Source: Tetrastigma voinierianum
Taxonomy: Eukaryota > Streptophyta > Magnoliopsida > Vitales > Vitaceae
Direction: 5' to 3'
Length of the DNA: 64,000 nt
Assembly: GCA_016808115.1 (NCBI GenBank)
Contig: JAEQBH010004127.1
Coordinates: forward strand, 62,001-126,000
In this document: one piece after another, positions 21,199 through 33,239 of the stretch
How positions within the stretch are numbered: the first letter of the stretch is position 1
How the letters are laid out: the number at the start of each line of letters is the position of its first letter
The notes under the pieces: generated by a model
Databases searched by the model: none
What the model was told of the DNA's origin: nothing
The model's input: the letters and a program-made list of their open reading frames with translations, nothing else
Made by a program: the position numbers and the translations under genes

Positions 21199-24100
21199 TG
21201 TAGACCCTCAATTTTTTCCCTCAACACTTGCATTTATCCTATGGGTGTCACACTCACCCATCGTTCTCATATAGCACCATTAGAGACCGCACCCAGGCTT
21301 AGTCGATCTTGAGCCTCGGGTAGGCTTGTATGTAGTCCATTGGATAAACCTGTAGTTCACTTGAAGTATCATACGTGGCTTTTTTTAGTTATTGGCATCA
21401 TTCCATAGGAAGCAAGTGGGGCCCCCCGAGGTTTTAACTCAATCAAAGTTTATTGGAGTATGTCGGTCAGACACTTGGACTTGTTTGATCATATCTCCCT
21501 CATCCCGAACTTCGAAATCATGCCATTTCTTTTGTTGGATTCACCTCATTGAAGAATTCTCTGACCAAATTTGAGAATTTTATCAACGGATCGACCGGTT
21601 GGAAACGGATCAGCTAATTCGAAGCCAGTTTAGGTTGAAGTTCATTATTCAAGCGGAGTTCAAGTGCGGAGCACAGGCGCATTTTGGTCATATCTCCCTA
21701 AATCAGGCTTCGAAATCATGCACTGTTTCTTTTTTTTTGGATTCCTGAATCTTCAAGGAACATTCTTTCAAATTTTCAGATTTTTTCTCAATCGGATCGA
21801 TTAGTTGGGAACTGTATAGCCAGTTCGTCGAGCTAGCTTGCGTGGAGCACTGTTTTTTGTTGATTTTGGGGCCAAAATCCTACTTGGTTCAGGCCCATAA
21901 GCCCTAGATCAGTCCTAGGAATGGGTTGGGTCCAGTTTTGGGCCATGTTATGGGTTTCTTGCAACCCACCTTGGGTCCACTTGGATACTTGGTGGTTAAG
22001 GAAAGATGTAAATGAGGCCAGCTATGGACCTTGGGAATAGAGGAGTGTTTATGAAGTTGGGGAAGTCCGAGACTGATTAGGGGAGTTCCTGGGACTGAAG
22101 GTGCACAAAATGAAGTGAGTTCAGAGAGAAAGGAAAGAACAAAGAAGAACAAAAAATGGGAAGGAGAAGAAAAAAAAAAGGAAGGAAAAGAAGAGAGGAA
22201 AAAGAAAGAAAAAGAAAGAGAGATTCTCTAAATCCGGGTGGGCGTGGTCTCTCTCATTTTGAAGAGGATTTCCCTCTGGTTTGGAAAGGGTGGATACCTG
22301 GTTTGGAAGCAGAAAGAAAGAAGGAAAAAGGGGAGGGGGGGATAGCCGTGAATCTGGTCTGAAAGTTGTCTTTGCCTTTGATGTTTGTAGCCTTGTTTTA
22401 GAGCACTAAGCATCATTTGTGTCAATTCTCAATCATTCAGAGTCAGAATTGTACTCCATTTGTTTTTCACGATTCCTGACTCTGTGAGGAAGATTTTGAA
22501 AAATTTTGAGCAGATTCTCAGCCAATTTGAATCGGTTAGGAAACGGATCGGCGGTTCATTAAGTTCCTGTTTTTCGGAACAACAGTTAGGGTACTAGGCA
22601 TCGTTTGTGTCAGTTCTAGGTCATTCAGAGTCGGAATTGTACTCCGTTTATTTTATTGGATTCCTGACTCTATGAGGACAATTATGAAAAATTTTGAGAA
22701 TTGTTCTCAACCAGCTGAACCAGTTGGGAAACTGAATCAGCCAGTTCATTAAGTTCTGTTTTTCGGAATAGCAGTTAGGGCACTCGGTATTGTTTGTGTC
22801 AGTTCTCACTCGTTTGGAGTCAGAACTATACATCCTTTATTTTGTTGGATTCCTGACTCTATGAGGAAGATTCTGACAAATTTTGAGAACTGGTCTCAAT
22901 CGGCTCAACAGGTTGGGAAACCGGATCAGCCAGTTCATTAGGTTCCGTTTTCCGGAATAGTAGTCAGGGCACTTTGCTTTGTTTGGATCAATTCTCACTC
23001 ATTCGAAGTCAGAATCGTACACCGTTGCTTTTTTTGGGTTCCTTACTCTATGAGTAATGTTCTAAAAAAATTTGAGATTTGTTCTCAACCGTCTCAGCCG
23101 GTTGGGGAACTAGATCAGCCAGTTCATTATGTTTTTTTTTTTTCCAAGGATAGCAGTTAGGGCATCTTGGCTTGTTTCAGTCGGTTCTCACTCATCCGAT
23201 CTCAGAATCATGCATCGTTTTTTTTTTAGATTCCATATTCATTAAAGAATATTTTGGTGAAATTGAAATTGTCTGACCAATTGGAATGAGTTAGAGAACA
23301 CGTTCCAAGCGGTTGTGCGGGCGACTTATGGGCATCCCCTATTTTAGTACTTTTTCAAGCCCCGAATCCCTTGAGGCTCAAGCCCGTTTGCACTAATGCA
23401 TTTGTGGGTCATATTTGGGGTCTAAAGCTGAGCCTAACTTGAATTAGAGGGGACCTGATCTGGAGTTAGGACACTTGGGGTTAGGTGAGTTTGATTATGA
23501 ATTGGTGATTGTGGTTAGTGAATTCTCATTTGGAAAGTGGAAAGAAACAAACATCTGTTTCCCCTCATTTTCCATTCACTTCCATTTTGAACATGAACTT
23601 TGGTTACTTGATCATGGATGCATGTTGTGTGCTTGTGCTTATAAACTAACCATATCTGCAGCGCATGGCTAAGGACCACAAGTACGTGCTTGGGCTTTGT
23701 TATTTGCATTTATATGCGTACATGGTGTTTGAACTTTGATGTTTGGTGCATTAGGCTTGTTATTTGACCTGCCATGCAACACTTGGCTAAGGACCACAAG
23801 TACGCACCCATTGTTTTGTTTGGTCGAGTGTTTATGCATGTTAGATACTGAGCAGGTTAGTGTGATTTAGGTCATCTGTTTAGCTTGAGTGATCGATTGA
23901 TCTTTGACCCATATGATCCCATGTACCCCGATTCATTTAGTAGAAGCCAGGTTCCAGGCTTAGAGGGTGCTACCTCGCATGGGAGTACCTTCGATAAATG
24001 CTGATCCCCCGATCCTAGAAATCTAGTTTTTATGGATCGCCTTTTTCCTGACTGGAGTCAATGAGGGGTTTTTTGTTCTTACTTAATTTTCCCCGTAATA

Positions 24101-24238
24101 AATAAAAATAAAAAGTAAGTGGCAACTCCAAACAAAACCATTCGTCACTGGGGACGGATTTTTCAAAGCTCGAAAATCAACTCACCTTTTTCTATTAATA
24201 GCAAGTCGTGAAGGCCCGTGGATCGGGTAGGAACCACA
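21199..24238. mobile_element. Solo LTR, 3.04 kb, inserted in the Ty3 integrase
   Basis: Starts TGTAGACCCTCAATTTTT and ends GGGTAGGAACCACA (TG...CA), flanked by the perfect 5-bp duplication CCTTG at 21194-21198 and 24239-24243. The integrase reading frame continues on both sides (GDKV from the right, KVFLKV from the left), fixing the boundaries. No coding capacity and no second LTR, so this is a solo LTR left by recombination. It contains a tandem array of about 189-bp units and ends with a GGGGACGGATTTTTCAAAGC-type segment seen at the 3' end of many plant Ty3 LTRs (from memory). Confidence 0.88.
22400..23290. repeat. Tandem array of about 189-bp units in the solo LTR
   Basis: At least four units can be aligned. 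The anchor TTCATT (before AAGTTC/GGTTCC and TTTTTCGGAA) occurs at 22555, 22745, 22934 and 23123, spacings 190, 189 and 189. Each unit has TCATTC(A/G)GAGTCAGAAT, GGATTCCTGACTCTATGAGG and GAATCAGCCAG-like words. Two weaker relatives precede the array at about 21475-21650 and 21690-21860. Confidence 0.85.
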
Positions 24239-25140
24239 CCTTGTCTCCCACTTCATATTCAATATCTCTCCTCTTTAGATCGGTGTATGACTTTTGTCGA
24301 TCACTAACCACCTTTAACCTTTGCTGAATAACTTGTACTTCTCTTCTGTATATTTTACTATGTCTGGACCAATCACCTTATGCTCATTCAACTCATCCAA
24401 CATCACAGGGTTCATCTCCGACCATATAAGGTTTTGTATGGTGCCGGCAATGCCTTGATAGCGCTATTGTTATAGGAAAATTCCATCAATGGAATATACC
24501 TATCCCAACTTCCAGGAAATTTCATAACATAACCTCGAAGCATGTCTTTGAGTACTTGAATCAATCTCTCTAATTGTCCATCTATCTGCAGATGGAATGT
24601 TGTACTGAAATTCAGCCTAGTACCCAAGGTTGACTGTAGTTCCTTCCAGAACCTCAAAGTAAAACGCAGATCTCTATCCAACACAATAGACATGATCACC
24701 TTACATATGTCCCGTACAATCTATTTCACGTATAAGCTCAGCTAAGTAGATCCATAGGAATAATCCATCTATTGTTATAAAATGGGTACGACATTGTTAG
24801 GCTTATCAAAATCCACACAGGACGAGTCATGTTTACATTGTGTAAGGGAAAACCGACACAAAATCCATGGCAATGTTATCCGCCTTCCGTTGAGAATTGG
24901 AAGGGATTAATGATTAGTTTGGAACTTGGTGTTAAATCTTTGACTTCTTGACATATTTAAACACTTAGACCGTGTTCATAGCCACATCTTATTTCATTCC
25001 TTTCCACCAATAATGTTGTTTCAAATCCTAGTACATCTTATTACCTCCAGGATGCATGGTAAATACCTATATTATGAGTTTGAAATAGCAACTTTTTCTT
25101 TAGCTCTTTATCATCTGGCACACATAATCTGTTTTGGAAA
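24239..25140 (-). pseudogene. Ty3 integrase, zinc-binding and catalytic part
   Basis: Minus-strand translation shows the HHCC region in decayed form (LLFQTHNIGIYHAS..., about 25000-25090), then the catalytic core: LDRDLRFTLRFWKELQSTLG, LQIDGQLERLIQVLKDMLRG and FPGSWDRYIPLMEFSYNNS. Then come LDELNEHKVIGPDIV and DIEYEVGDKV, where the solo LTR cuts it at 24239. Integrase joins the new DNA copy to the chromosome. The core is disrupted by stops near 24700-24900. Confidence 0.85.
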
Positions 25141-25141
25141 T

Positions 25142-26770
25142 ACAAACTTCCAGCTTCTTTTACTGAAAAATCAGTCTTATCACCATCTCTGACCATCTGT
25201 ACCTTTTTTTGTAACTCTACATCATTTTTCTATGCACTTATCATCATTTGCTTTAAAATAGGTTGCGCTATTAGTTGAGCTAATATAGCTCCATCATCTG
25301 CTAGTCTCCATTCACTGTGTTGAAGTGACATATTTACCTTATCTTTACCTTAAAGCACTCGGCTACCATGTGTAGCTTTTGCAAGTGTAATCTATTATAC
25401 AGTCATAATCTTTGAATAACTCTAACCACCTTTGTTGTCTCAAATTTAATTCTTTCTGAGTCAGCAAGTACTTGAGACTCTTGTGATATGTGTAAATTCT
25501 ACACTTTTCCCCATATAAGTAGTGTCGCCATATTTTCAAAGAAAACACTATCGCAGCCAACTCTAGGTCATGAGTGGGATAATTTTGTTCATGTGGCTTC
25601 AAGTGCCTGGATGCATAAGCCATTACATTCCCATCTTGCATTCACACATACCAAACCAATGCATGAAGCATCATTGTATAGGGTATACTCTTTTCACGAG
25701 GAAGGTTACGTCAATACTGGTGCTTCAACCAGGATTTATTTCAACTATTCAAAACTATTTAGACATTTATCGGTCCTCTCAAACTTTACTCATTTCCTGA
25801 GTAATTTGGTGAGCAGAGAAGCTATGACAGAGAATCCTTTCACAAATCTTCTATAATATCCGACTAGGCCCAAGAAACTTCTCACCTCGGTTACATTTCA
25901 AGGTGGTTTCCAATTTACAACGGCCTCAATCTTTATAGGGTCCACTCTTATACCCTCAACTGACACAATATGACCTAGAAAGGAAATTTTCTTTAGCCAA
26001 AAAGTCACATTTTTCGAGTTTAGCATATAACTTTTTCTCTCTTAACATCTCCATGAGTATTCTCAGATGTTGTTCATGTTCCTGTGCATCCTTAGAATAC
26101 ACTAGGATGTCATCGATAAAGACCACAACAAACTGATCCACATAGGGTCGGAATACCCTATTCATTAAATCCATTAATGCTACCGGTGCATTAGTCAACC
26201 TAAATGGCATTACGAAGCTTCGTAATAGCCGTATCAAGTTCATCGATCTTCGGCACATCGACATCTTTCACTCTTAGCTGATAATACCTTGATCGTAGGT
26301 CTATCTTCGAAAAGACACCCGCTCCTTTTAACTGATCAAAAAGATCTTCGATTCTCGACAATGGGTACCTGTTTTTCACTGTCACCTTATTTATTTGCTG
26401 ATAATCAATGCACATCCGTAGAGTGCCATCTTTCTTTTTGACGAATAAAATAGGTGCACCCCAGGGCGAAACACTGGGTCAGATAAATCCTTTATCCATA
26501 AGCTCTTGTAATTGACTCTTTAACTCTTTCAACTCCATTAGAGCCATCCTATATGGTGCCCTAGACATAAGGGCTGCTCTTGGTACAATCTCTATGGATA
26601 AGTCCACCTCTCTCTCAAGGGGAATACCTAGTAACTCTTCAGGGAATACGTCTGGAAATTCCCTTACTACTGGAATCCTTTCCACATCAGCGGGACCTCT
26701 TAGAGTCAGTATCAAGGCAGAATGTCTCATCCTTTCCTCCATAAAGTCCCTCACAAGCTTCACGCCAGCG
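25142..26770 (-). pseudogene. Ty3 reverse transcriptase and RNase H
   Basis: RT blocks in order on the minus strand: LKSQLQELMDKGFI, DGTLRMCIDYQQINKVTVKN, GAGVFSKIDLRSRYYQLRV, then the catalytic FIDD in VDQFVVVFIDDILVYSKDAQ (about 26110), and LRILMEMLREKKLYAKLEKC. RNase H at 25363-25641 reads VMAYASRHLKPHEQNYPTHD, LELAAIVFSLKIWRHYLYGE and HKSLKYLLTQKELNLRQQRW. The frame breaks near 26215 (a short deletion around LDTAITKLRNAI, with the expected sequence shifted) and between about 25640 and 25960. The order and wording are those of chromovirus-type Ty3 elements. Confidence 0.93.
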
Positions 26771-27500
26771 AGATCACATTGAACATTACTTTGCCTTGTA
26801 CTATCACCTTGGGCGAATTAGGAGTATCTCCTTTTTCTGTCTTTTGACCACAATCAGCAGTGGCTCAAATTGTTTGGAACTGGCTTTGATCCATTCCGAA
26901 TCAGTCGAACTCTCGAAAATGGTAAGGTTATCAAATTAGAGAGAAACTCTCTTGCTTGGATAATAATGGGACAATTTCTGTATATGCTATTCACGCTAAC
27001 ACTGTGCCCCAATGGACTGGTCACATGCATGTCATATGCTAACTGTTCTACTGTTGGTATCTTATCAATACATATTTCAATACTTTATATGAATGAGTGG
27101 ATCGAGGATCGATGATACATGTGCATCTCAATATTATAAAGATATACCAGCTATAACTTCGGGAGCATCCACGATCCTCATGAGCAACTACCATGTATAT
27201 TTGGTGCATGATTTTGTGGTATAGGACGATCCACTGTCTCAGAGATTGTGCCCCCTCATCCTCTATGTTGAATTGGGCCGCATGACCTACCTTGATATCG
27301 TTGAAGGTAATTATGGCGATTTTCTCTTCCCTTTCTTGCAAACTTTTAGTATCACATGGCTCTGCGGGACCTTTGTGCTATCAAATGATCATGCTTCCAC
27401 ACGAAAACACCCTCTATTAAATAACACATAAACACCCAAATGCCTTCTATGGCAATGAAGGCACTGCAGGATTTCTCACACATCGACCCAAGCACCTATC
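26771..27500 (-). pseudogene. Ty3 zinc-knuckle and protease region, decayed
   Basis: Lies between gag and RT. On the minus strand near 27360-27480 a stretch like RHLGVYVLFNRGCFRVEA recalls the CCHC knuckle (C..C....H....C) of gypsy gag but lacks part of the ligand set and is frame-broken. The protease (D-S/T-G) motif itself cannot be found, only surrounding Ty3-like text such as SNLITLPFSRVRLIRNGS. Assignment rests mainly on position. Confidence 0.55.
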
Positions 27501-28329
27501 TTCTACATCTTGTAAATTTGAGCGTATTACGATTGGTAGAACTCCTTAGCTCTTTTCCACTGAGGAGACGAGAAGCTCCTCTAGAAAACTTCTTCTTCTA
27601 AGATCTTTCTTTGCTGCTTGTTTCAAGTCTCTTTACTTTCTTTGCAGCTTGGACCAACTGATAGAAATTCACCTGTTGGAGAGAAGTCATAAGTGCCAAA
27701 TATCTCTTAATGGAATCATGCAGTCAATCCTCAAATTTTCTACACCGAAATGCCTTGATGAGGACCAACTCCGGTGCATACTTGCTGAGATGACTGAATT
27801 CTTTCTCATATTCGACCATTGATAAGTTCCTTTGCTTCAAATTCGAGGCTATTTCCCTTGGACTCCCCATACATCTCGATGGCATTGCCTTACTAGAATT
27901 CTTGGACAAAAAACTCCCAAGTCATGGGATTCGGAATCCTTGGACTTCTCAACACTGGCTTCCACCAATCATATGCCTCACTGCAATGAGTGAGATTGCA
28001 CATAAATACTCGTTGGGGCATCTAACTTCCTCCAATATTCCTTGTAACTTTTCTAACCAAAATTCCACTTTATCGGACTCTTCCATGTTTGTCCCATGGA
28101 ATTCCTCAGCCCCATGTCTTCTTACCATGTATATCTAGGCTTTCAGAGCTGTCAATCTTTCCAATACCCAAGTCATGTCCTGAGATATCTTCAACAAATC
28201 TTCATTTAGCTCAGAAGGGGCATGACTCTTGCTTCTGATAGATTCAGAAGGGTCCAAAGCGGGTAATCCCTTATCTCCAGGGTTAACACTCTTAGCTGCT
28301 TCTTCAGTTGGATTTGGAGGACGATCCAT
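27501..28329 (-). pseudogene. Ty3 gag (capsid)
   Basis: The ATG at 28327-28329 begins MDRPPNPTEEAAKSVNPGDK, a short distance 3' of the PBS. The retrotransposon gag domain follows in broken frames: ESDKVEFWLEKLQGILEEV, FLSKNSSKAMPSRCMG, EIASNLKQRNLSMVEYEKEF and LSKYAPELVLIKAFRCRKFE, the capsid 'F..KY.P......KA..F' block. Gag forms the virus-like particle in which reverse transcription happens. Stops at about 28132, 27908 and 27720 interrupt it. Confidence 0.85.
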
Positions 28330-28442
28330 CTATACAAAACACAAGGACATCCACATCAGGCTAACACATTACTAAACACATGCTTTTAAATCTTATACTC
28401 TATCTAGAATAGCTTAAACTGAGCTTTCATAAGCCTAAACAC

Positions 28443-28460
28443 AGGCTCAGATACACTAAC
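28443..28460 (-). other. Primer-binding site of the Ty3 element (degenerate tRNA-Met type)
   Basis: The minus strand reads TTAGTGTATCTGAGCCTG just inside the 5' LTR, a decayed match to the TGGTATCAGAGC core complementary to initiator tRNA-Met, which primes reverse transcription in this group. Confidence 0.5.
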
Positions 28461-30159
28461 TTGTGGCGCTACTGGCAGACCTTCGGTGTCGAGAAGCGAT
28501 GGTGTTTTCCTTTCACATTTCTTATAAACTTGTTCATTCATATATTGTTAAACGACAACTTGACATATATTCTGTATTAGCCGGATTACGAAATAGCAGC
28601 CGAACTCCGTAAATGGTAGTGTTCAGCATATACAAACTTTACATTGTTTACAAGAACAAAGACATATACAAAATAGACCAAAAGGTACTCAATGGGCACC
28701 TAGTGTTGCATTGACCTTGATTGATGATGCGGATTGTCCTGGCTTCTATTTCCTTCTTTTGTACCTACACGGATGAAACACCCGTGCTAAGCTTATAGCT
28801 TAGTGGGAATAATACTCGTGGACGACCCTGAATAAGGATCATCACACTTTAGACACATCTAACATATCATATACTTATACACATGCTTATACATATTTCA
28901 TACTTACTTCTCATATCATGTTTCATTTCTTATCATCGTTCATATACATTTCATGTCATTTTATACTTTGCTTCTTGTTCTTGTCACAGTGTACTTGTCA
29001 TCACATAGTAGTGCTATGCTTCTCATATCATTTCATATCATGTCATTTATCATATTCAAATTATTTTCATATTCTGTCATTGTTTTATGTTTAAATGCAC
29101 TGCGTATCGTAGAAGTGGATAAGAGCTATAAGGACCGAAGGTCTTGTTATCATTAATATGAAGACAATATAAGGGCTGAGCGATGTTGTCATTATGCGAG
29201 ACAATGACTATAAGGACAAGAATCTTGTTATCATTGTAGAGACAATGACCTCTATAAGGACCCGAAGGTGCTATAATGACCCTAAAGGGGCCAACTGATT
29301 AGTATGATGCAGACTTTTATACCTAATAGGCATGCCCATATATTCCTCTACCAGGTTCTAAGCAGATAATCCATTTTTATTTCATTTTTAGTACAAATCT
29401 CATATCCCCAAATAACTATTGTTATCCGGTAATCATACGATATTTATGATCATTTACTCTTATCTTTGCATTTTCATGTATTTCCGTATACTATCAAATA
29501 TTTCTTACAAACAGAGCTCCCTTGTAGACAAATTTTCTAGGTCTAATGAGGTCCAAATTTGAAGACACCTATTTCAAGGAGATTTGTTCTGCTAGAAATC
29601 TAGTTTACCCAAAATTTTGAATCACTCAATTTGGATAAGTGAAATTCAACTTATGGCCTAAACAACCAGGACTACTCTAATGTCCAAACATAACCAAAAC
29701 AGAACCAGCTATGTCATGCAACCTAGCTTCCCTTTGATGAATTTATAGGTGCAATGGGGTCCAAATTTGCATACATCTATTTCAAAGGAGATTTGTTCTC
29801 CTAGAAGTCTAGTGTACATAATTTTGAATCACTCGATTTGGATGAGTGATGGCTAAGATTATGGTGAAACAAAAACATAGTTTTTAAAAAAACGGACAGC
29901 AACTCCCCTAAAACCTAACATTTTCTCTATACAAATTTTTCCTCTATTGAGGACCACAACCAAACCAAACAACCATATAACAACTTAGAGAAACACCCAA
30001 AACTGAACTACACCAATCAACTTCATTATTAGAGGTAGGAGAATTCCTAACCAACAAATAGGAAAAACCCAAACCCAAACATAATTCCATCAAATATCCA
30101 TACAAATCCTTACATAGAAAAGGATTCAAACTAGTATCCATACCTTAAAGGCTTCTCCT

Positions 30160-30191
<32 letters not shown>

Positions 30192-30587
30192 TCTTCTCCT
30201 TTTTCTCTTTTAAATGTGACCTATCTCAAATGGGATAATTGCCCAAATTGCAAGACCAAATGTGGTCTTATCCACTTACATGGCTAAGGCCATGTTTGGC
30301 AAATGGATTTGTGATTTATTACCCATTTTTGCATGTAAATCTCCTATTTCCCTTTCATTTTACACATTCTTTTCTCTACATATTCTAATTGGGCATATAG
30401 TCTTATGATCTTATGACATTTGGGTCATAGTTGGTAAATTTAACTAATTTACTCTTGACCTTTAGATTAATTCTGAGTTTTGCTTATTTTACTTTTAGTA
30501 TTATTATTCCCGAAAAATTTAACTTTTAATTTGTATTACACCCTCAACATTTTATAAAACTATCAAAGTATAATTTGAGGTGTTACA
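28461..30587 (-). repeat. 5' LTR of the Ty3/gypsy element
   Basis: Colinear with 18804-20750 through most of its length. In the element's own orientation it starts TGTAACACCTCAAATTATAC at 30587, and the target duplication TGGAA follows at 30588. It shares the CTT microsatellite (30153-30200) and the CACTCGATTTGGATGAGTG stem. Around 29150-29290 it has extra copies of a TATAAGGACCCGAAGGT-type word relative to the 3' LTR. Confidence 0.9.
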
Positions 30588-30937
30588 TGGAAAGACACTG
30601 ATATATGGATTTCCATGTAGCCATATCATAGCAGCATGTTAGCATCGATGTGTTGATTTTCAGTTATTTGTTCAAGGTTACTACATTACGCAGTCGTACT
30701 ATGATACATGGGCAAGCTTGTTTCATCCCATATTGATAGAGGCCAGTGACCTCTTTATGACGTGGTCCCTACGATTGTACCTCACGAGTCGATGGCTTTT
30801 TGCGTGGGCGTCCTAAATCAACCCTGTTGCATAATGAAATGGACGTTAGGGAGGGGAAAAATACTATCACATGTGGGTTGTGCAAACAACTGGGCCATAA
30901 TTGGCGGTCTTGTAAGAATAGAAATCAAGTTCAGTGA
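30588..30937 (+). pseudogene. MuDR-type transposase, C-terminus
   Basis: The transposase resumes after the target duplication: LIYGFPCSHIIAAC completes the SWIM zinc finger (CxC...CxH), then FQLFVQGYYTTQSYYDTWAS and a CCHC knuckle (CGLCKQLGHNWRSCKN) end at the TGA 30935-30937. The SWIM finger is a zinc-binding module common to MULE transposases. A frame change near 30640 and another near 30745 remain. Confidence 0.88.
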
Positions 30938-31202
30938 TAGAAATGAAGTAACTCAATTTTTTTTTGTGAGGCAGTTGCCTCGGGGATATGTAGTTGCTTT
31001 GTATAAGACTTATGTACGAATGTGTATTTCTTGGATTATAAAAGACTTGTGTACCTTATTTAAGTAAATGAGACATCATTCTTGTACATCTTTATTTTAA
31101 TTCCTTATTGTTGTAATTAGTACTTGCATTAATGACTATGATACTATTTTTTCAATGTGTTTTGTTAATAATTATACTGGCTTTGTGTTATCTATTATAG
31201 AT

Positions 31203-31690
31203 ATGGCGTTCAGAGGGCTTCATGATGCAAATCCTTTGGATCCATCTGTTTTGGTATCGTAAGACAGACACAGGTCGCACTTAGTAGATACATAGCAAGT
31301 ATGTATTTTATTAATTATCAATTACTATTACCAATTGTAACATGTAATTTATATATAATCAATTATAACTTTGGTTTCTTTAGTTTCATGATGTACTCTA
31401 CCCTTAACAGCAAATGAAAGCCTTCATGAGTATGTGGAGGATGGATCTACGCATCCGACCATTCGTGATCCACGCGGGATTTTATGGTATATACCACTTG
31501 GGCCACATCATGATCAATTGGCCACTTATCACTTGTCTCGTCGAAGTGGCGGCCGAGACACTCGTTTCATGTGCCGTGGAGATGGCGATCCTGCGTTCCA
31601 GGATGTTGGTATCATCCTTGGCGTACGTATTGACAGACTAGTAGTCATTGGGACATGTATGTTTGATGTGGCGGCGTTGTACGGGGAGCT
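31203..31690 (+). pseudogene. Plant mobile domain (PMD/MAIN-like) gene, 5' part
   Basis: ATG at 31203, MAFRGLHDANPLDPSVLVS, directly downstream of the transposase on the same strand. After a short intron (about 31300-31380, acceptor TTTCTTTAG) it reads LHEYVEDGSTHPTIRDPRG, LGPHHDQLATYHLSRRSGGR and FMCRGDGDPAFQDVGIILGV, the start of the PMD fold (aminotransferase-like, plant mobile domain). PMD proteins are found both in transposons and in host silencing factors such as MAIN and MAIL1. An in-frame stop lies in the first exon (near 31260). The reading stops at the solo LTR. Confidence 0.85.
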
Positions 31691-32064
31691 TGTAACACCC
31701 CGAAATATACCCTAGCAGTTTTCGGACTTGTTTAGGGTATATTAAAAGCTAAATGGAATTTTTCGGAAATAAAATAAGAGACCCAAAATGAATATTAGAG
31801 ACAAGGGTAAAGTGGTCTTTTACCACTTGAGGACATAAAAGGCATAAAAGCATAAGATTATATGTAATTATGGAATTTGAGGAAATATTAGGGGATAAAT
31901 TAGAATATGGCATAAGTTGATTGCAAAAAGAGAAGAACCTAAGGACCTAAATGCAAAAATGAAAAGTTAAAACCAAAAATGGGTTTTATTTGAAGGCCAA
32001 ACATGGCCTTAACTCAAAAAGGGGATAAGAGCAATTGGTCTCTCAAAAATGAGAGACCAAACCG

Positions 32065-32140
32065 TAGAGAGAGGGGAGAGGAAAAGAGAGAAGAAGAGGA
32101 AGAGGAAGAGAAGAAGAAGAGAAGAAGAGGAAGAAGGAGG
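32065..32140. repeat. GA/GAA purine tract
   Basis: About 75 bp of nearly pure purine (GAGAGGGGAGAGGAAAAGAG-type) on the plus strand within the solo LTR. It corresponds in position to the CTT tract of the neighbouring Ty3 LTRs read in element orientation. Confidence 0.8.
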
Positions 32141-32610
32141 AGTCAAGCAAAAAGGTATGGAACTACTAAATTTGTGTATGGATCTTTGGGTTTGTATGAT
32201 TATTATCTTGCCCAAACCTAGGGTTTTGTTAGGATTTCTTCCTAACCCTAAAACTCTTAAAAGTAAGCTTGGTAAAACTCTAAATGGCATAAGATAATTA
32301 TAGAATCCTCTCTTTTAAGTTGGATTCATGGTGTAATTGAGAGTAATTGAGTTAGGGTTTAGAACAAACCCTAACTAATCATCATAATTGGTTTGGGTAT
32401 GGGTCATAACCCATATTAGAATGGTTTTGGAAGAAATTCATGAAAGATTTGTGAAGAAAGATAAGTAATGAAAGATAATTTGAGTAGAAAAGAGATTATA
32501 AGATGAATTTGAAATGGTTTTGAGGTGTAAATGGAGTATAGAGTTGAATTGGGTATCAAAAATATGGAAAAAATGGGAGAAAATACACATTCTGGGCAAT
32601 TTTCAGTGAC

Positions 32611-32645
32611 ATGTACCGGTACACCCTGAGCATGTACCGGTACAT
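32611..32645. repeat. Tandem pair of GTACCGGTAC palindromes
   Basis: TGTACCGGTACA at 32612-32623 and the perfect 14-bp palindrome ATGTACCGGTACAT at 32632-32645, separated by a CCTGAGC-type spacer. A third, decayed copy (ACATGTACGGTGCGGTCGGA) follows near 32674. Confidence 0.9.
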
Positions 32646-33239
32646 TTTGGAGTTCTTGTCATTTTTGGCTGACATGTACGGTGCGGTCGGACACATCAGG
32701 GTACATGCTGTTTTCCTATTTTGAGCAGTGTTCGTATTTTAGCCATAACTTGCTCATTTCTTATTCAATTGGAGTGATTCAAGTGGATAATTAAAATAGA
32801 CTTCAAGGAAAACCAAACATATGGAAATATATAACTTCTAATTCTAACTCTAAAGTAGCCGAAATGCACACTCAAAGGAGTAGAGTATGTCTGAAATTGA
32901 TTCTGGTTAAGCTTTTGAACATAGATTAGCCCCGGTTGTTTAGGACGTAACTTGAGTCTCGGTGCTCCGATTTGGGTGATTCAAATTGGAGAAGAACCCT
33001 TAGAGCCTTAGCTTTAAAAGAGTACAAAGAGATAGTGTCAAATATGAATTTAAGACCCTAGAAAAATGAGTAATACAAACTGTCCCTAGTGTAATCGGTA
33101 AATTGACTAGTTGGCATGAAAATGCCATAACTTTATTTTTGGATTATCCGATTGGATTGATTCCAATTCCTAAGTAAAGTAGATTCATAGAAGAATAAGA
33201 ATACATGAATAAGGTGTGATTACATACGCATCATACTTT

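Larger units (their letters stand above)
18804..30587 (-). mobile_element. Ty3/gypsy chromovirus-like LTR retrotransposon, minus strand
   Basis: A complete element flanked by the 5-bp duplication TGGAA (18799-18803 and 30588-30592). It starts TGCCCAGCGC and ends GGTGTTACA on the plus strand, that is TG...CA. The two LTRs are 18804-20750 (3' LTR) and 28461-30587 (5' LTR). On the minus strand the internal order is PBS, gag, CCHC finger and protease region, RT, RNase H, integrase, and a chromodomain-like C-terminus, which is Ty3/gypsy order. It inserted into the SWIM zinc finger of the MULE transposase and was itself hit by a solo LTR at 21199-24238. Many frameshifts make it inactive as read. 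Confidence 0.95.

Noticed and set aside
25488..25856. 122-codon plus-strand frame
   Set aside because: Antisense shadow of the Ty3 RNase H and RT region.
32003..32297. Glu/Arg/Lys-rich frames near the purine tract
   Set aside because: Produced by the GA-rich tract of the solo LTR; no domain.
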